Translations under genes and position numbers: made by a program | The notes under the pieces: model-generated | The model's input: the letters and a program-made list of their open reading frames with translations, nothing else | What the model was told of the DNA's origin: nothing | The model's database searches: none | Origin: Fulvivirga aurantia | GTDB taxonomy: Bacteria; Bacteroidota; Bacteroidia; Cytophagales; Cyclobacteriaceae | Length of the DNA: 8,963 nt | NCBI RefSeq assembly: GCF_009711475.1 | Contig: NZ_SMMD01000806.1 | Location: 1 to 8,963 of the forward strand | Direction: 5' to 3' | Shown here: one piece after another, positions 1 through 7,468 of the stretch | Layout: the number at the start of each line of letters is the position of its first letter | Numbering within the stretch: position 1 is the stretch's first letter

Positions 1-1
1 G

Positions 2-886
2 GCTGAAGCGAGCTTCTGGACTGCAGAGGAAATTGATTTAAGCCAGGACCTGAAAGATTGGGGCAATATGAATGATGGAGAAAGACATTTCATTTCTCAT
101 GTCTTAGCCTTTTTCGCAGCCAGTGACGGTATAGTAAACGAAAATCTTGCCGAGCACTTTGTGGCCGAAGTACAATATACAGAAGCAAAATTCTTCTACG
201 GTTTTCAGATTGCTATAGAAAACATTCACTCAGAGACATATTCTTTACTTATCGACACTTATGTAAAGGATCCTAAAGAAAAATCTAAGCTTTTCAATGC
301 CATCGACACCATGGATTGCGTGAAGAAAAAAGCTGATTGGGCGCTTAGATGGATCGATGAAGGTAACTTCCAGGAACGATTGATCGCATTTGCAGCTGTT
401 GAAGGTATTTTCTTTTCAGGAAGCTTCTGCTCAATATTCTGGTTAAAGAAAAGAGGCCTTATGCCAGGTCTTACTTTCTCTAACGAGCTTATATCACGCG
501 ATGAAGGCCTGCACTGCGATTTTGCTTGTCTATTATATAATAACCACGTCAAAAATAAACTTGATGATAGCGTAATTATCGAGATCATCAAAGATGCCGT
601 GGCTATTGAAAAAGAATTTGTTACTGATGCACTACCGGTAAACCTTATCGGTATGAATGCAGACCTAATGTGTCAATACATAGAATTTGTAGCTGACAGA
701 CTTTTAAATGAGCTTGTTGGCAAAAAAGAATATGGTGCTTCCAATCCATTTGATTTCATGGAAATGATATCTCTCCAGGGAAAAACCAACTTCTTCGAAA
801 AACGAGTAGGCGATTATCAGAAAGCTGGCGTTATGAAAAACAGCGATGATGATTCACCTAAATTTTCGTTAGACGAAGACTTTTAA
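2..886 (+). CDS. nrdB: Ribonucleoside-diphosphate reductase class I, small (radical) subunit, 5'-truncated
   Basis: This subunit holds the di-metal/tyrosyl radical cofactor that starts reduction of ribonucleoside diphosphates in the NrdA partner. The open frame runs off the left edge: the 22 codons before the ATG at 68 encode family sequence ([16 protein letters not shown]), so that ATG (GNMNDGE) is internal and the true start lies outside the window. Counting from the Met at 68, the metal ligands are all visible: D20 (AASDGIVNE), E51 and H54 (IENIHSE), E112 (VEGIFFSG), E146 and H149 (RDEGLHCDF). The radical tyrosine is Y58. Their spacing matches E. coli and mouse R2. The C-terminal tail FSLDEDF is the peptide that docks on NrdA. 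The protein resembles eukaryotic R2 along its whole length (for example [31 protein letters not shown]). About 294 residues are present; roughly 30 seem to be missing. nrdA follows 42 bases later, so the two are probably one operon. Confidence 0.97.
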   Translation, partial: AEASFWTAEEIDLSQDLKDWGNMNDGERHFISHVLAFFAASDGIVNENLAEHFVAEVQYTEAKFFYGFQIAIENIHSETYSLLIDTYVKDPKEKSKLFNAIDTMDCVKKKADWALRWIDEGNFQERLIAFAAVEGIFFSGSFCSIFWLKKRGLMPGLTFSNELISRDEGLHCDFACLLYNNHVKNKLDDSVIIEIIKDAVAIEKEFVTDALPVNLIGMNADLMCQYIEFVADRLLNELVGKKEYGASNPFDFMEMISLQGKTNFFEKRVGDYQKAGVMKNSDDDSPKFSLDEDF

Positions 887-928
887 AAATTTTTTAAACT
901 TATTCCAAACCTCTAAATCCCCAAAAGT

Positions 929-3298
929 ATGCTAGTAGTTAAAAGAGACGGAAGACGGGAATCCGTAAAATTCGACAAAGTAACCGCCCGTATAGAAAAG
1001 CTATGCTACGGCTTAGACACTAATTACATTGAGCCGGTTGATATTGCTAAAAAAGTTATCAACGGAATTTATGATGGTGTAACCACCGTAGAATTAGATA
1101 ATCTGGCAGCAGAAACAGCGGCTTCGCTTACCACAAAGCACCCTGATTTCGCACAGCTGGCAGCACGAATAGCAATATCTAACTTACACAAAGTAACAAG
1201 TAAGTCTTTTTCAAACACTATGAAGAGACTTTACACTTACATCGATCCTAAAACAGGAGAAAATGCACCGCTGATTTCTAAAGAGGTATATGGGGTAATT
1301 AAGAAAAATGCGGCTCTTTTAGATTCATCGATCATCTACGATCGTGATTTTAGCTACGACTACTTTGGGTTTAAAACACTAGAAAGATCTTACCTCATGA
1401 AAATTGACGGCAAGATCGTTGAGCGCCCTCAACACATGCTCATGCGTGTTGCTGTTGGTATTCACCAGGAGGACATGGAAGCGGCTTTAGAAACTTACAA
1501 CTTGCTAAGTGAAAAGTGGTTTACCCATGCAACACCTACTTTATTTAATGCGGGTACGCCTAAGCCCCAACTTTCAAGTTGCTTCTTACTTACCATGCAA
1601 GACGACAGTATTGATGGTATTTACGATACACTTAAGCAATGTGCTAAAATATCTCAGTCGGCTGGTGGTATTGGTTTAAGCATACATAACGTAAGAGCTA
1701 CAGGCTCATATATAAAAGGTACAGGTGGAGTTTCTAATGGTATTGTACCAATGCTTAGAAACTTCGACATGACGGCAAGATATGTTGACCAGGGCGGTGG
1801 AAAGCGTAAAGGAAGCTTTGCCATTTATCTTGAGCCATGGCATGCCGATATTTTCGATTTCCTTGATTTGAAGAAAAACCATGGTAAGGAAGAGCTAAGA
1901 GCACGTGATCTTTTCTACGCACTGTGGATTTCAGATCTCTTTATGAAAAGAGTAGAAAATAACGAGACATGGTCACTATTCTGCCCAAATGAAGCACCAG
2001 GTCTAGCAGACTGCTACGGTGAGGAGTTTGAGCGCCTTTATGAGAAATACGAAAAAGAGGGTCGCTTTAGAAAGCAAGTAAAAGCTCAAGACTTGTGGTT
2101 TGAAGTACTTGAAGCACAAATTGAGACCGGCACACCTTACATGCTATATAAGGATGCCGCAAATAAAAAATCTAACCAGAAAAATCTTGGTGTAATTAAA
2201 TCAAGTAACCTCTGTACTGAGATTATGGAATACACTGCCCCAGATGAAGTGGCTGTGTGTAACCTTGCTTCAATTGCTTTGCCAAAATTCGTAACAGAAG
2301 ACGGCAAGTTTGACCACAAAAAACTATACGAAATCACTAAGGTAATTACAAAAAACCTGAATAAGGTTATTGATGTAAATTACTACCCTGTGAAAGAAGC
2401 TGAGTACTCAAACATGCGTCACAGGCCAATTGGAATTGGTGTTCAGGGACTTGCTGATGCTTTCCTATTGCTTAAGATGCCATTCGAGTCTGAGGAAGCT
2501 AAAGGTCTTAACAAGCACATACATGAGACTATCTACTTTGCAGCCATGGAAGCTTCTATGGAGCTTTCAGAAAAAGATGGGCCTTATGAGACTTTTAAGG
2601 GTTCACCTGTTTCGAAAGGCATATTCCAGTTTGACATGTGGGGTGTAAATCCAGATTCTAACAGATGGGATTGGGACTCGCTTAAGAAAAAAGTGAAAAA
2701 GCATGGTGTGAGAAACTCATTGCTTTTAGCTCCTATGCCGACAGCCTCTACTTCTCAAATTCTTGGAAATAACGAGTGCTTCGAGCCTTATACTTCTAAT
2801 ATATACACTAGAAGAACCTTATCAGGTGAGTTTATAGTTGTAAACAAACACTTGATGAGAGATTTGATAGAGCTTGGCTTGTGGGATGCTAACATGAAAA
2901 ACAGATTAATAGAGTCTAACGGCTCGGTGCAGAATATCCCGGAAATACCACAGCATATTAAAGACCTGTACAAGACTGTTTGGGAGATTTCTCAAAAAGC
3001 AATTATTGATATGGCTGCCGATAGAGGCGCTTATATCTGCCAAAGTCAGAGTATGAATGTTCACATTCAGGATCCAAACTTTGGTAAGCTTACCTCAATG
3101 CACTTTTATGCATGGAAACGAGGTCTAAAAACTGGTATGTATTACCTAAGATCAAAAGCTGCAACTTCAGCAATCCAGTTTACGGTTGAAAAGTCTGCCA
3201 AACAACAACCGCAACAACTGACTGCAGAAGATCAAAACAGAGCAGATATGGCTTGTTCTTTGGACAATCCTGATGAATGCGAAGCTTGCGGTAGTTGA
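929..3298 (+). CDS. nrdA: Ribonucleoside-diphosphate reductase class I, large (catalytic) subunit
   Basis: The catalytic and allosteric subunit, 789 residues, full length for the eukaryote-like NrdA type. The start is placed at the ATG giving [11 protein letters not shown], because the ATP-cone domain (about residues 1-90, the overall activity site) normally begins right at the N-terminus. Active-site residues are C218 (SSCFLL) and C444 ([10 protein letters not shown]) as the redox pair, and N427, C429 and E431 (SSNLCTEI) as the radical/catalytic set. Specificity loop 2 is near 288-297 ([17 protein letters not shown]), [13 protein letters not shown] lies at 604-616, and Y738/Y739 are the radical-transfer tyrosines (GMYYLRS). 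The C-terminal CEAC (C784, C787) is the shuttle pair that accepts electrons from thioredoxin or glutaredoxin. The leader (cctctaaatccccaaaagt) has no Shine-Dalgarno sequence. It is co-oriented with nrdB and followed by a strong terminator, so nrdBA ends here. Nothing is missing or disrupted. Confidence 0.98.
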   Translation: MLVVKRDGRRESVKFDKVTARIEKLCYGLDTNYIEPVDIAKKVINGIYDGVTTVELDNLAAETAASLTTKHPDFAQLAARIAISNLHKVTSKSFSNTMKRLYTYIDPKTGENAPLISKEVYGVIKKNAALLDSSIIYDRDFSYDYFGFKTLERSYLMKIDGKIVERPQHMLMRVAVGIHQEDMEAALETYNLLSEKWFTHATPTLFNAGTPKPQLSSCFLLTMQDDSIDGIYDTLKQCAKISQSAGGIGLSIHNVRATGSYIKGTGGVSNGIVPMLRNFDMTARYVDQGGGKRKGSFAIYLEPWHADIFDFLDLKKNHGKEELRARDLFYALWISDLFMKRVENNETWSLFCPNEAPGLADCYGEEFERLYEKYEKEGRFRKQVKAQDLWFEVLEAQIETGTPYMLYKDAANKKSNQKNLGVIKSSNLCTEIMEYTAPDEVAVCNLASIALPKFVTEDGKFDHKKLYEITKVITKNLNKVIDVNYYPVKEAEYSNMRHRPIGIGVQGLADAFLLLKMPFESEEAKGLNKHIHETIYFAAMEASMELSEKDGPYETFKGSPVSKGIFQFDMWGVNPDSNRWDWDSLKKKVKKHGVRNSLLLAPMPTASTSQILGNNECFEPYTSNIYTRRTLSGEFIVVNKHLMRDLIELGLWDANMKNRLIESNGSVQNIPEIPQHIKDLYKTVWEISQKAIIDMAADRGAYICQSQSMNVHIQDPNFGKLTSMHFYAWKRGLKTGMYYLRSKAATSAIQFTVEKSAKQQPQQLTAEDQNRADMACSLDNPDECEACGS

Positions 3299-3320
3299 TT
3301 TTTATTGTCTAGTTGGTTTT

Positions 3321-3360
3321 AAAAAAGGTCTTCCTACACTAAGGAAGACCATTTTTGTTT
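3321..3360 (+). terminator. Intrinsic terminator after nrdBA
   Basis: A perfect 9-bp stem, GGTCTTCCT (3327-3335) and AGGAAGACC (3342-3350), closes a 6-base loop (ACACTA) and is followed by ATTTTTGTTTT. An A6 run precedes the stem, so the reverse strand also has a U-tract and the element could work in both directions. It starts 28 bases after the nrdA stop and separates the nucleotide-reduction operon from the aldo/keto reductase gene. Confidence 0.9.
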
Positions 3361-3434
3361 TGAGGTTCACCACAGCCTGCCCAAACAAAAGCCTCATTCA
3401 TTTAGTTAATCTGTAAAACCAAAATCAACTAATT

Positions 3435-4244
3435 ATGATTAAAGAAATAAAAGGCGATAAAGTACCTGCATTAGGTTTCGGTACCTGGAGATTGGAAGGA
3501 AAAGAGGGAGAAAAAGCCGTTGCTGACGCGCTGGAAATTGGATACAGACACATAGATACTGCGCAGGCTTACGATAATGAAGAGTTTGTTGGTAATGCCA
3601 TAAAAGCTTCCGGAATAGATCGAGATGAAATTTTCTTAACTACAAAAGCACATTGGGATCATCTGGAGCCGGATGAACTTATCAGCAGATTTAACGAAAG
3701 TTTGGAAAAGCTTAAGACTGACTATGTTGATCTATTCCTGATACATTGGCCTTCTCCTCAAGGAGTACCAACCAAAGAAACCTTACAGGCTATGCTTGAG
3801 CTCAGTGCTGATAGAAAAACCCGACATATCGGTGTTAGCAATTTTCCTCCTGTCAAGTTACGTGAAGCTTTAGAGCATGCAGAGTTGTATTGCAATCAGG
3901 TAGAATACCATCCATTTCTTGACCAAACAGAACTATTAAATATAGCAGAAGAGCATGATATGCTCGTGACAGCATACTGCCCACTAGCCAGAGGCAAGGC
4001 AATGGATGAAAATGATTTGCAGGTAATTGCTAAAAAACACGGGAAAACCCCTGCCCAGGTAGCCTTGCGGTGGCTTATCCAACAAAAGCAGGTGTCCGCA
4101 ATACCTAAAGCAAGCAGTCCTGAACACCGAAAGGCCAACTTTCAGATATTTGACTTCGAGTTATCTGACGAAGACATGAAAACCATCAATAAGTTTGACC
4201 GAAAAATGCGACTCATAAATCCTGAGTTTGCTCCGGAATGGTAA
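3435..4244 (+). CDS. dkgB: Aldo/keto reductase, DkgB-like (AKR5-type)
   Basis: A soluble NADPH-dependent carbonyl reductase of 269 residues forming a single (beta/alpha)8 barrel. The catalytic tetrad is complete: D41 and Y46 (DTAQAYDNE), K71 (TTKAHW) and H104 (LIHWPSP). Cofactor-binding segments are GVSNF (133-137), NQVEYHPFL (154-162) and the IPKASSPEHRKAN loop (223-235). Length and sequence track E. coli DkgB (2,5-diketo-D-gluconate/methylglyoxal reductase, 267 aa) to the end, where both have a tail finishing in APEW. The physiological substrate cannot be read from sequence; small aldehydes such as methylglyoxal are plausible from the family. The gene has its own 136-base upstream region after the nrdBA terminator, with an A-rich leader and no Shine-Dalgarno, so it is probably transcribed alone. 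Its stop codon touches the stop of the convergent regulator. The reductase assignment is firm; the dkgB symbol means closest recognised relative, not proven orthologue. Confidence 0.92.
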   Translation: MIKEIKGDKVPALGFGTWRLEGKEGEKAVADALEIGYRHIDTAQAYDNEEFVGNAIKASGIDRDEIFLTTKAHWDHLEPDELISRFNESLEKLKTDYVDLFLIHWPSPQGVPTKETLQAMLELSADRKTRHIGVSNFPPVKLREALEHAELYCNQVEYHPFLDQTELLNIAEEHDMLVTAYCPLARGKAMDENDLQVIAKKHGKTPAQVALRWLIQQKQVSAIPKASSPEHRKANFQIFDFELSDEDMKTINKFDRKMRLINPEFAPEW

Positions 4245-4257
4245 TTACTCACCATTC
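4236..4257. other. Short hairpin spanning two abutting convergent stop codons
   Basis: GAATGGT (4236-4242) and ACCATTC (4251-4257) form a perfect 7-bp stem with an 8-base loop. The loop and stem edge contain the last two bases of the aldo/keto reductase TAA (4242-4244) and the whole regulator stop (4245-4247, minus strand). There is no T-tract on either side, so a classic intrinsic terminator is not supported. It could mark the 3' ends of both mRNAs, or be chance. Confidence 0.35.
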
Positions 4258-5732
4258 AATTCAGAGATGGCTTTAGTCACAAGCTCTTGCTTCTCCATAG
4301 CCTCTATATGATATGGAGGAGCAATTCTATCATTACAATTGGTAAGTGCACAGCGCTCACATGTTGTATTTACAATTCTTGATTTTATTTTTTTATCATC
4401 TAAAAACTTAATTCTACTGCGAAGTGCCTCATCAATATAGCAACCAATAGTTACGCTCATACTCTCATTGGGATTAGAAACGTTTGGAAATGCGATAGTG
4501 AGACATAAATATTCGTCAGAAGTGTTATGGTATTGAGAAATTTGAATCCCAGCCAGATAATCATTAGAGTGCTTTAAGCGCTGAACACTTCTTAATTCCT
4601 TGATTAGACTAATGGAAATCCACCTTCTACAGTAGTGCTCATTTAAACTGTTGCCGTGAGGATTGTGATTTCTCGAGAGATGAAGCTCTTTGGTTAATTC
4701 ATAAGTAGAAAAATCATCTGTACCTAAGAATCTTAAAAAGAAAAGATCTTTTATGCCTGAATAAATAGGCAATAGATTAGTAAGCCGCTGCATAATCATC
4801 TCGGGTGTAGCCTTATACTTATCTAAGTAAGAAAGTAGCTTTTTTTCATTCCAATCAGTCTGTGCAGCAAAATCTTTTGTATCATTTACTACCTCTTTTT
4901 CCGGCATTAAGAGAGCTGCTGAAAAATAAGAAGCCTTGTAATTGTTAAGAATCCCCTCAAATTGATATTCTTTCTGAGGCGGAGTTTCATTTGGACGTAT
5001 TCTTAGTTTCAAAAATTGAAAACCTAACTCTCTGGCTATTAAAAACCGCTCCTGAGCCTCATTTAATCCAACGTTTATTAATAATTGCTTTTCTGAAGAC
5101 TTGTAAAAAGAGCGTAAATGCTTAAGCGCTTCATATTGTGCAAGTTCTTCTCTATCGATATTAACATTAAAATCCTCTTTGAGTATTCTTTCCAATACCT
5201 CGATACCCGGTGCAATCTCTTCCACTTTGTGTTGCTGCCTGAATTCAGATGCTGCTTTTTCTAAATCAGCAAAATAATTATCATGCATCTCCTGATAAGA
5301 ACGAAGGGCAGAATAATAAAAGTGCTCCTGTCCCATTTCGTAGTTTCTAGACAACACCTGAATAGAATTGATAAATGCATTGATCTTTTCAGGCGACACC
5401 GAAATCAACTCAATAATTTTTTGAGCATCCAGACCAAAAAGCTCTAGCGGAAATTCCTTGAAAAATTCTGACTGTAGCAATTTGATCACTGGCTGCAACT
5501 TCTTTGAGACCTGCAAAGACACTAAATTGTCATAGCTCACACCTAGTGCCTGAGCAAGCTGCATGATTTTATCTCCCTTAGGATATTTTTTTCCTTTTTC
5601 GATTTCACTTAAATAAGAAACCGACAAACCTGACTCCGCAGCCAGCTCCTGAAAAGAAAAGCCTCTTTCTAGCCTTAAATCGCGCACTTTCAGTCCAAAT
5701 ATGTGCTTGATGGAAAAGTTTTCATTCATCAT
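4245..5732 (-). CDS. XRE-family regulator, RamB/ScfR (short-chain fatty acyl-CoA regulator) type
   Basis: A 495-residue cytoplasmic DNA-binding protein with three parts. Residues about 15-72 are a Cro/CI helix-turn-helix (FSFQELAAESGLSVSYLSEI, then EKGKKYP). Residues about 185-325 are an IrrE/ImmA-like (DUF955) domain. Residues about 330-495 resemble DUF2083 and end in a cysteine cluster, CERCALTNCNDRIAPP, with C458, C461 and C466; the CxxCx4CxxRxxPP pattern is typical of this family. The peptidase motif HExxH is degenerate: the corresponding segment is A233-R-E-L-G-F238, keeping the Glu but losing both His, so proteolysis by a zinc site is unlikely. In this family RamB (Corynebacterium, Mycobacterium) controls glyoxylate-shunt genes and ScfR-type proteins respond to short-chain acyl-CoA. 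Divergent placement next to aceBA supports the same role here, by inference. Two adjacent ATGs (5732 and 5729) could start it; the next Met is residue 57, inside the HTH, so the true start is one of these. No Shine-Dalgarno is visible. Confidence 0.9.
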   Translation of the reverse strand: MMNENFSIKHIFGLKVRDLRLERGFSFQELAAESGLSVSYLSEIEKGKKYPKGDKIMQLAQALGVSYDNLVSLQVSKKLQPVIKLLQSEFFKEFPLELFGLDAQKIIELISVSPEKINAFINSIQVLSRNYEMGQEHFYYSALRSYQEMHDNYFADLEKAASEFRQQHKVEEIAPGIEVLERILKEDFNVNIDREELAQYEALKHLRSFYKSSEKQLLINVGLNEAQERFLIARELGFQFLKLRIRPNETPPQKEYQFEGILNNYKASYFSAALLMPEKEVVNDTKDFAAQTDWNEKKLLSYLDKYKATPEMIMQRLTNLLPIYSGIKDLFFLRFLGTDDFSTYELTKELHLSRNHNPHGNSLNEHYCRRWISISLIKELRSVQRLKHSNDYLAGIQISQYHNTSDEYLCLTIAFPNVSNPNESMSVTIGCYIDEALRSRIKFLDDKKIKSRIVNTTCERCALTNCNDRIAPPYHIEAMEKQELVTKAISELNGE

Positions 5733-5736
5733 AGGT

Positions 5737-5757
5737 TCAAATATACTTAATATTTGA
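5737..5757. promoter_or_regulatory. Inverted repeat 1 in the divergent region, candidate autoregulatory operator
   Basis: Perfect 8-bp arms, TCAAATAT (5737-5744) and ATATTTGA (5750-5757), flank a 5-base spacer (ACTTA). It lies 4 bases before the regulator start codon and overlaps its possible -7 box. A dimeric XRE-type protein binding here would repress its own gene. The sequence is AT-rich, so chance dyads are more likely than in GC-rich DNA. Binding is inferred. Confidence 0.5.
5738..5745 (-). promoter_or_regulatory. Possible -7 box of the regulator gene (TATATTTG)
   Basis: On the minus strand TATATTTG matches the Bacteroidota -7 consensus TAnnTTTG exactly and ends only five bases before the regulator's first ATG. 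Transcription from it would begin at or next to the start codon, giving a leaderless or nearly leaderless mRNA. No good TTG-type -33 element is seen at the usual distance upstream (the region reads AAGAAATTTTACTC), so support is moderate. The box lies within the inverted repeat 5737-5757, so a protein bound there would block it. Confidence 0.35.
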
Positions 5758-5770
5758 GTAAAATTTCTTT

Positions 5771-5786
5771 TAGCGAATTTTCGCTA
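5771..5786. promoter_or_regulatory. Inverted repeat 2 in the divergent region, candidate RamB/ScfR-type operator
   Basis: TAGCGAA-TT-TTCGCTA is a perfect 7-bp dyad with a 2-base centre, and its GCGAA/TTCGC core is the only GC-containing block in an AT-rich spacer, which argues against chance. It sits roughly midway between the divergent starts, about 54 bases upstream of the aceB ATG, near where a -33 element would fall. It is the best candidate site for the regulator to act on aceBA. Confidence 0.55.
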
Positions 5787-5801
5787 TTTGATTATTTTCT
5801 C

Positions 5802-5809
5802 TATATTAG
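5802..5809 (+). promoter_or_regulatory. Weak candidate -7 box for aceBA (TATATTAG)
   Basis: TATATTAG differs from the TAnnTTTG consensus at one position and would give a leader of about 25-30 bases before the aceB ATG. No clean TTTG -33 box is seen at 19-21 bases upstream; TTTTCG of inverted repeat 2 occupies that place, so a bound regulator would cover the -33 region. Confidence 0.3.
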
Positions 5810-5839
5810 ATCTTTCTTTAGAACTAAAACCTAATACCT

Positions 5840-7456
5840 ATGCTCAAAACCATAACCACCAATACCTATGAGACTCCAGAAAAAGTCTCAATAAAAGCAT
5901 CGTTCAACGAGGCTTACGAAAATGTACTCAACGCTGAAGCACTTTTATTCTTAAAAGCGCTTCATACCAACTTCAATAAAAGAAGGCTGGAATTATTGCA
6001 AAAAAGAATAAGCAGGCAACTTGATCTGGATCAAGGCGTGATGCCTACATTCTTAAAAGAAACGGAACATATTAGAACTTCAGAATGGACTGTGGCTCCG
6101 CTACCTGAGGATATATTGGATCGCAGAGTAGAAATTACAGGTCCGGTAGATCGAAAAATGATCATAAACGCGCTCAACTCAGGCGCCAAAGTATTTATGG
6201 CCGACTTTGAGGACAGCAATAGCCCTACCTGGCAGAATAATCTCGATGGTCAGGTAAATCTTTACGATACCGTGCGAGGCACTATCAGTTTTCATAATCC
6301 TGATAAAGACAAACATTACAAGCTGAATGATGAAGTAGCTACTCTATTTGTAAGACCCAGAGGCTGGCATCTAGATGAAAAACACCTTACAATTGATGGC
6401 CAAGCCATTAGTGGTAGCCTTTTTGATTTTGGTCTATTTTTCTTTCACAATGCACAAGCACTTATCGACAAAGGTAGCGGTCCTTATTTCTACTTGCCAA
6501 AATTAGAAAGCCACCAAGAGGCCCGATTATGGAATGATGTATTTGTTTTTGCGCAGGATTATCTACAAATCCCTAGAAAAACGATTAAAGCTACTGTATT
6601 GATAGAAACCATTACGGCTGCTTTTGAACTTGAGGAGATTCTTTATGAGCTTAAAGATCACTCGGCTGGATTAAACTGTGGCCGCTGGGATTATATTTTC
6701 TCATTTATCAAAAAATTTAAAAATCACAGCGACTTTATCTTACCGGATAGATCGAAGGTGACCATGGGGGTTCCTTTCATGAAAGCTTACACCACTGCAG
6801 TGATTAAAGCATGCCACAAAAGAAATGTACATGCTATGGGAGGTATGGCAGCTCAAATTCCAATAAAAGGCGATGAAGCCGAAAATCAAAAAGCTATAGA
6901 TAAGGTAACTGCAGACAAGCTTCAAGAAGTAAGAAGTGGACATGATGGTACCTGGGTAGCTCACCCCGGCTTAGTCAGTCTGGCACAGAAAGTATTTGAT
7001 GAGCATATGCCTACCAGAAATCAGATACATATTAAAAGGAACGATGTTGTGATTGAAGAAAGCGATTTACTCAGCGTACCTGAGGGTACAATTACCGAAG
7101 AGGGAATACGCACTAACATCAACGTGGGCATATTGTATGTAGAAAGCTGGCTTAGAGGTGTAGGTGCTGCTGCGCTTTACAACCTAATGGAAGATGCTGC
7201 TACAGCAGAAATCTCAAGAACACAGCTTTGGCAATGGATACAAAATGACTGCACCCTGGCTGATGGTCGCATGATGACCTACGAACTATACGATAGCCTT
7301 AAATTTCAGGAACTGGAAAAAATTAAAGAACATATAGGCGAAGAAGCTTTTGCAAACGGCCGCTTCCCGGAAGCGATAAAACTGTTTGATGAATTAATCA
7401 AATCAGATGAATTAAAGGAATTTTTAACGATACCAGCGTATCAATTAATTGACTAA
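5840..7456 (+). CDS. aceB: Malate synthase A
   Basis: Second step of the glyoxylate shunt: glyoxylate plus acetyl-CoA gives malate and CoA. It has 538 residues, the length of form A (E. coli AceB 533), not the roughly 720-residue form G. Seen directly: MADFEDSNSPTW (120-131), R172 in VRPRGWH (matches catalytic R166 of E. coli), E256 in LIETITAAFE (E250, Mg ligand), the family signature KDHSAGLNCGRWDYIF at 272-287 with D284 (D278, Mg ligand), and EDAATAEISR at 451-460 with D452 as the catalytic base. All key residues are intact. It is the first gene of a two-gene operon with aceA 12 bases downstream, and is divergent from the RamB/ScfR-like regulator across 107 bases. The leader (aaaacctaatacct) has no Shine-Dalgarno; no earlier in-frame ATG offers a better N-terminus. 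Expected in the cytoplasm. Confidence 0.98.
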   Translation: MLKTITTNTYETPEKVSIKASFNEAYENVLNAEALLFLKALHTNFNKRRLELLQKRISRQLDLDQGVMPTFLKETEHIRTSEWTVAPLPEDILDRRVEITGPVDRKMIINALNSGAKVFMADFEDSNSPTWQNNLDGQVNLYDTVRGTISFHNPDKDKHYKLNDEVATLFVRPRGWHLDEKHLTIDGQAISGSLFDFGLFFFHNAQALIDKGSGPYFYLPKLESHQEARLWNDVFVFAQDYLQIPRKTIKATVLIETITAAFELEEILYELKDHSAGLNCGRWDYIFSFIKKFKNHSDFILPDRSKVTMGVPFMKAYTTAVIKACHKRNVHAMGGMAAQIPIKGDEAENQKAIDKVTADKLQEVRSGHDGTWVAHPGLVSLAQKVFDEHMPTRNQIHIKRNDVVIEESDLLSVPEGTITEEGIRTNINVGILYVESWLRGVGAAALYNLMEDAATAEISRTQLWQWIQNDCTLADGRMMTYELYDSLKFQELEKIKEHIGEEAFANGRFPEAIKLFDELIKSDELKEFLTIPAYQLID

Positions 7457-7468
7457 ACAACCAAACCC

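Noticed and set aside
68..70. ATG at 68 as the start of nrdB
   Set aside because: The upstream 22 codons are in frame, without stop, and encode conserved R2 sequence, so this Met is internal and the gene is cut by the window edge.
884..900. AT-rich stretch after nrdB (taaaaattttttaaac) as a terminator
   Set aside because: The dyad is only A/T with no GC stem, and nrdA follows after 42 bases in the same direction; cotranscription is more likely.
2430..2648. 72-codon plus-strand frame inside nrdA
   Set aside because: It lies in another frame of a fully conserved nrdA region and shows no domain; the same applies to the minus-strand frames inside nrdB, nrdA, dkgB and aceB and the short plus-strand frame at 8532-8714 inside aceA.
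3361..3396. TGAGG ... CCTCA inverted repeat upstream of dkgB
   Set aside because: Only 5 bp with a 26-base loop; expected by chance.
3361..3434. Promoter boxes for dkgB
   Set aside because: TAATCTGT (3407-3414) only loosely resembles TAnnTTTG and has no -33 partner at a suitable distance, so no site is called.
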